Positions 62,958-64,000 of a stretch of DNA of 64,000 bases are shown one piece after another. The notes beneath the pieces are model-generated. The model did no database searches. It had not been told where the DNA came from and worked only from the letters and a program-made list of their open reading frames with translations. Position 1 is the first letter of the stretch. Each line of letters begins with the position of its first letter. This DNA comes from Nocardioides szechwanensis (GTDB lineage: Bacteria > Actinomycetota > Actinomycetes > Propionibacteriales > Nocardioidaceae). The translations under genes and the position numbers were made by a program. The DNA lies in the NCBI RefSeq assembly GCF_900103935.1, contig NZ_FNIC01000004.1:248001-312000 (forward strand). The letters are read 5' to 3'.

Positions 62958-63738
62958 TCATGCGCAGGCGGCACATCGTTGGGCCTGACCGGGCCAGCCT
63001 TGTCGCTGCAGCACCAGCCCGAGCCGGGCCGCGGTCGAGCATCCGCGCTCGAACACCTGGCCGTAGCCGAGACGGATGGTCTCGGCCCCGCTGACCGCGG
63101 CATCCAGGTCACGCTCCAGGTCGAGGTCGCGGGCGTGGGCGGAGTCGTGGAAGACCCTGCGCGACGTCGTCGAGGATGTTCTCCAGCCAGGTACGGCGGG
63201 GGACCCGAGGCCGTTGGGCGAGGGTGCGCAGCAGCCGCGCCGCCGTGGTGCGCCGCGACCCGCAGGCGTCGGCCAGCGCCGCCACCGCGTCGAGGTCGGA
63301 GGGGGCGTCCGCCGCCACGTCGATGATCGCGTCGTCGTAGCGGACCCTCGGCGGGCCGAGGTTCCACTGCACGCGAGCCTCGAAGTCGCGCATCCGGCGG
63401 ATGCGTACGCCGTCCGCGTCACCGGACAGGTGACGCTGGCGGTCGACCGTCACCTCGATCAGTCGGTCCTCCCCGCTGCGTCGACCGGGCCCCTCCGCTG
63501 CCCGCACCGCCGATCGGTGGGTCAGCGCCGCCGGCCAGGCGAAGAGCACGCCGGCCCACGCGCGCTGCTGCCAGGTGAGCGGCCCGGTGTGTTCGACGTA
63601 GACGCCGGGGTGCACCCGCGCCAGCTCGCGCCGCCGGAGCATCCTCGCGAGGTCTCCCGGGGTCAGCCCGGCCTCGTGCAGCTGTCTTCGACTGACCACG
63701 CCGTCCTGGTCGCGCAGCAGCTGGCTGATCTGGTCCAT
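62958..63738 (-). pseudogene. Decayed AbiEi/DUF559-like gene with internal deletion
   Basis: The N-terminal half (from ATG 63738) carries an AbiEi-type winged helix, MDQISQLLRDQDGVVSRRQLHEAGLT, then RVHPGVYVEHTGP and the following alpha-beta part to RRTWLENILDDVAQG near 63150. There the frame runs on into low-complexity Arg/Pro. In the next frame the natural ending appears: VFHDSAHARDLDLERDLDAAV, LGYGQVFERGCSTAA, LVLQRQGWPGQ and a final CAACA, which is the C-terminus of DUF559/Vsr-like nuclease-fold proteins. The expected central segment (catalytic acids) of about 60 residues is absent, so a deletion of non-triplet length seems to have joined the ends. The protein is probably non-functional. 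CAGGCT six bases before the ATG is a possible -10. Confidence 0.72.
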
Positions 63739-63802
63739 GCGGGAAGCCTGCGTCCCGGGTGACCGCCTGAAACTCCGGGCAGCGGGGCCTGTGGACGAAC
63801 AA

Positions 63803-63843
63803 CGCGGTTGATCTGACACACGGGGTGTGTCAGATCAACCGCG
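63803..63843 (-). terminator. Perfect 19-bp hairpin after the edge gene
   Basis: The arms 63803-63821 and 63825-63843 are exact reverse complements with a three-base loop (GGG). The hairpin lies eight bases beyond the stop codon of the minus-strand gene at the right edge. Confidence 0.7.
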
Positions 63844-63850
63844 CTATTGC

Positions 63851-64000
63851 TCAGAGGTCGAAGAGGGACCCGGAGTCGCTGATGTCGACGTCGGTCTTCG
63901 GCTGGTGGGACTCCCCGGAGCTGGCCGGCTTCGGCTTCTCCTCCGGCTTGTCCTCCGCCTCGGGCTCGGGCTCGGGCTCGGGTTCCGGCTCCGGCTCGGC
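63851..64000 (-). CDS. C-terminal tail of a gene cut by the right edge (EP-rich)
   Basis: The last 49 codons of a minus-strand gene that starts beyond the window. The visible part is acidic and proline-rich: alternating Glu-Pro dipeptides for about 14 residues, then EDKPEEKPKP, and the end SESHQPKTDVDISD-GSLFDL region (read in parts). EP repeats form stiff extended spacers, often found in membrane-anchored or cell-division proteins, but the rest of the gene would be needed to identify it. The frame is supported by strong G/C at third positions and by the hairpin following its stop. Confidence 0.65.
   Translation of the reverse strand, partial: AEPEPEPEPEPEPEAEDKPEEKPKPASSGESHQPKTDVDISDSGSLFDL

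Overview
The window looks like chromosomal DNA from a high-GC actinobacterium, most like Nocardioides or a relative in the Nocardioidaceae. The signs are the strong G/C bias at third codon positions, GTG (and one TTG) starts, a mycothiol-dependent-enzyme family protein, a FadE5-type acyl-CoA dehydrogenase, actinobacterial DesA3-like desaturase and BkdABC genes, and many genes that lack a Shine-Dalgarno site but carry a -10 hexamer just before the start codon. I see no integrase, transposase, phage gene or CRISPR array, so this is ordinary chromosome with small repeats and two decayed genes. This genus-level call is inference from gene content only.

Left part (1-17.3 kb): a partial unknown gene, a secreted GH43-like propeller protein and a zinc-type cation diffusion facilitator. 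Then an SRPBCC protein and a tight three-gene operon for a branched-chain 2-oxoacid (or pyruvate) dehydrogenase complex (E1 alpha, E1 beta, E2). A HsdA-like short-chain dehydrogenase follows, behind a perfect KstR-type operator. Next are an epimerase, an ECF sigma factor co-transcribed with an M1 aminopeptidase lipoprotein, a divergent Ser/Thr kinase, an MFS drug exporter, a YtcJ-type amidohydrolase and a GDSL lipoprotein.

Middle part (17.3-39.4 kb): a PucR-type regulator faces a ferredoxin reductase-desaturase pair, which probably makes unsaturated fatty acids. Then a DUF6351 esterase-like protein, a DUF2975/Xre pair, and two interleaved ABC transporters (ATPase-permease-ATPase-permease). 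Two orphan sensor kinases converge. They are followed by a compact PolA-like polymerase, a low-GC3 orphan gene, an amine oxidase, phosphoglucomutase, an M28 peptidase and a membrane-anchored propeller protein.

Right part (39.4-64 kb): a very large membrane protein ending in a patatin-like lipase domain, a frameshifted SDR behind a DinB/mycothiol-type gene, a LysE exporter, fadE5 with a divergent Rrf2 regulator, a degenerate sulfotransferase-like protein, and an NTF2/ketosteroid-isomerase-like gene behind a second KstR-type operator. Then DUF2461, a zinc alcohol dehydrogenase, tRNA-Gly(CCC), a GDSL hydrolase, a CHASE3-HisKA-REC-REC-Hpt hybrid kinase, dcd, a siderophore-interacting protein with an imperfect iron box, an EamA exporter, and a ribbon-helix-helix/DUF4097/49-residue operon. 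The edge holds a sodium:solute symporter with a small partner, an ECF sigma factor overlapping a PASTA membrane protein, a decayed AbiEi/DUF559-like gene, and the acidic-proline tail of a gene cut by the edge.

The most interesting non-gene signals are: (1) three copies of a double-hairpin element placed 1-9 bases after stop codons, whose stems vary in sequence but keep pairing; (2) a related loop sequence inserted in frame in the E2 linker; (3) twelve start codons preceded by TANNNT at exactly 6 or 7 bases, a leaderless-promoter architecture; (4) two perfect TNNAACNNGTTNNA boxes on two genes that both look steroid-related.
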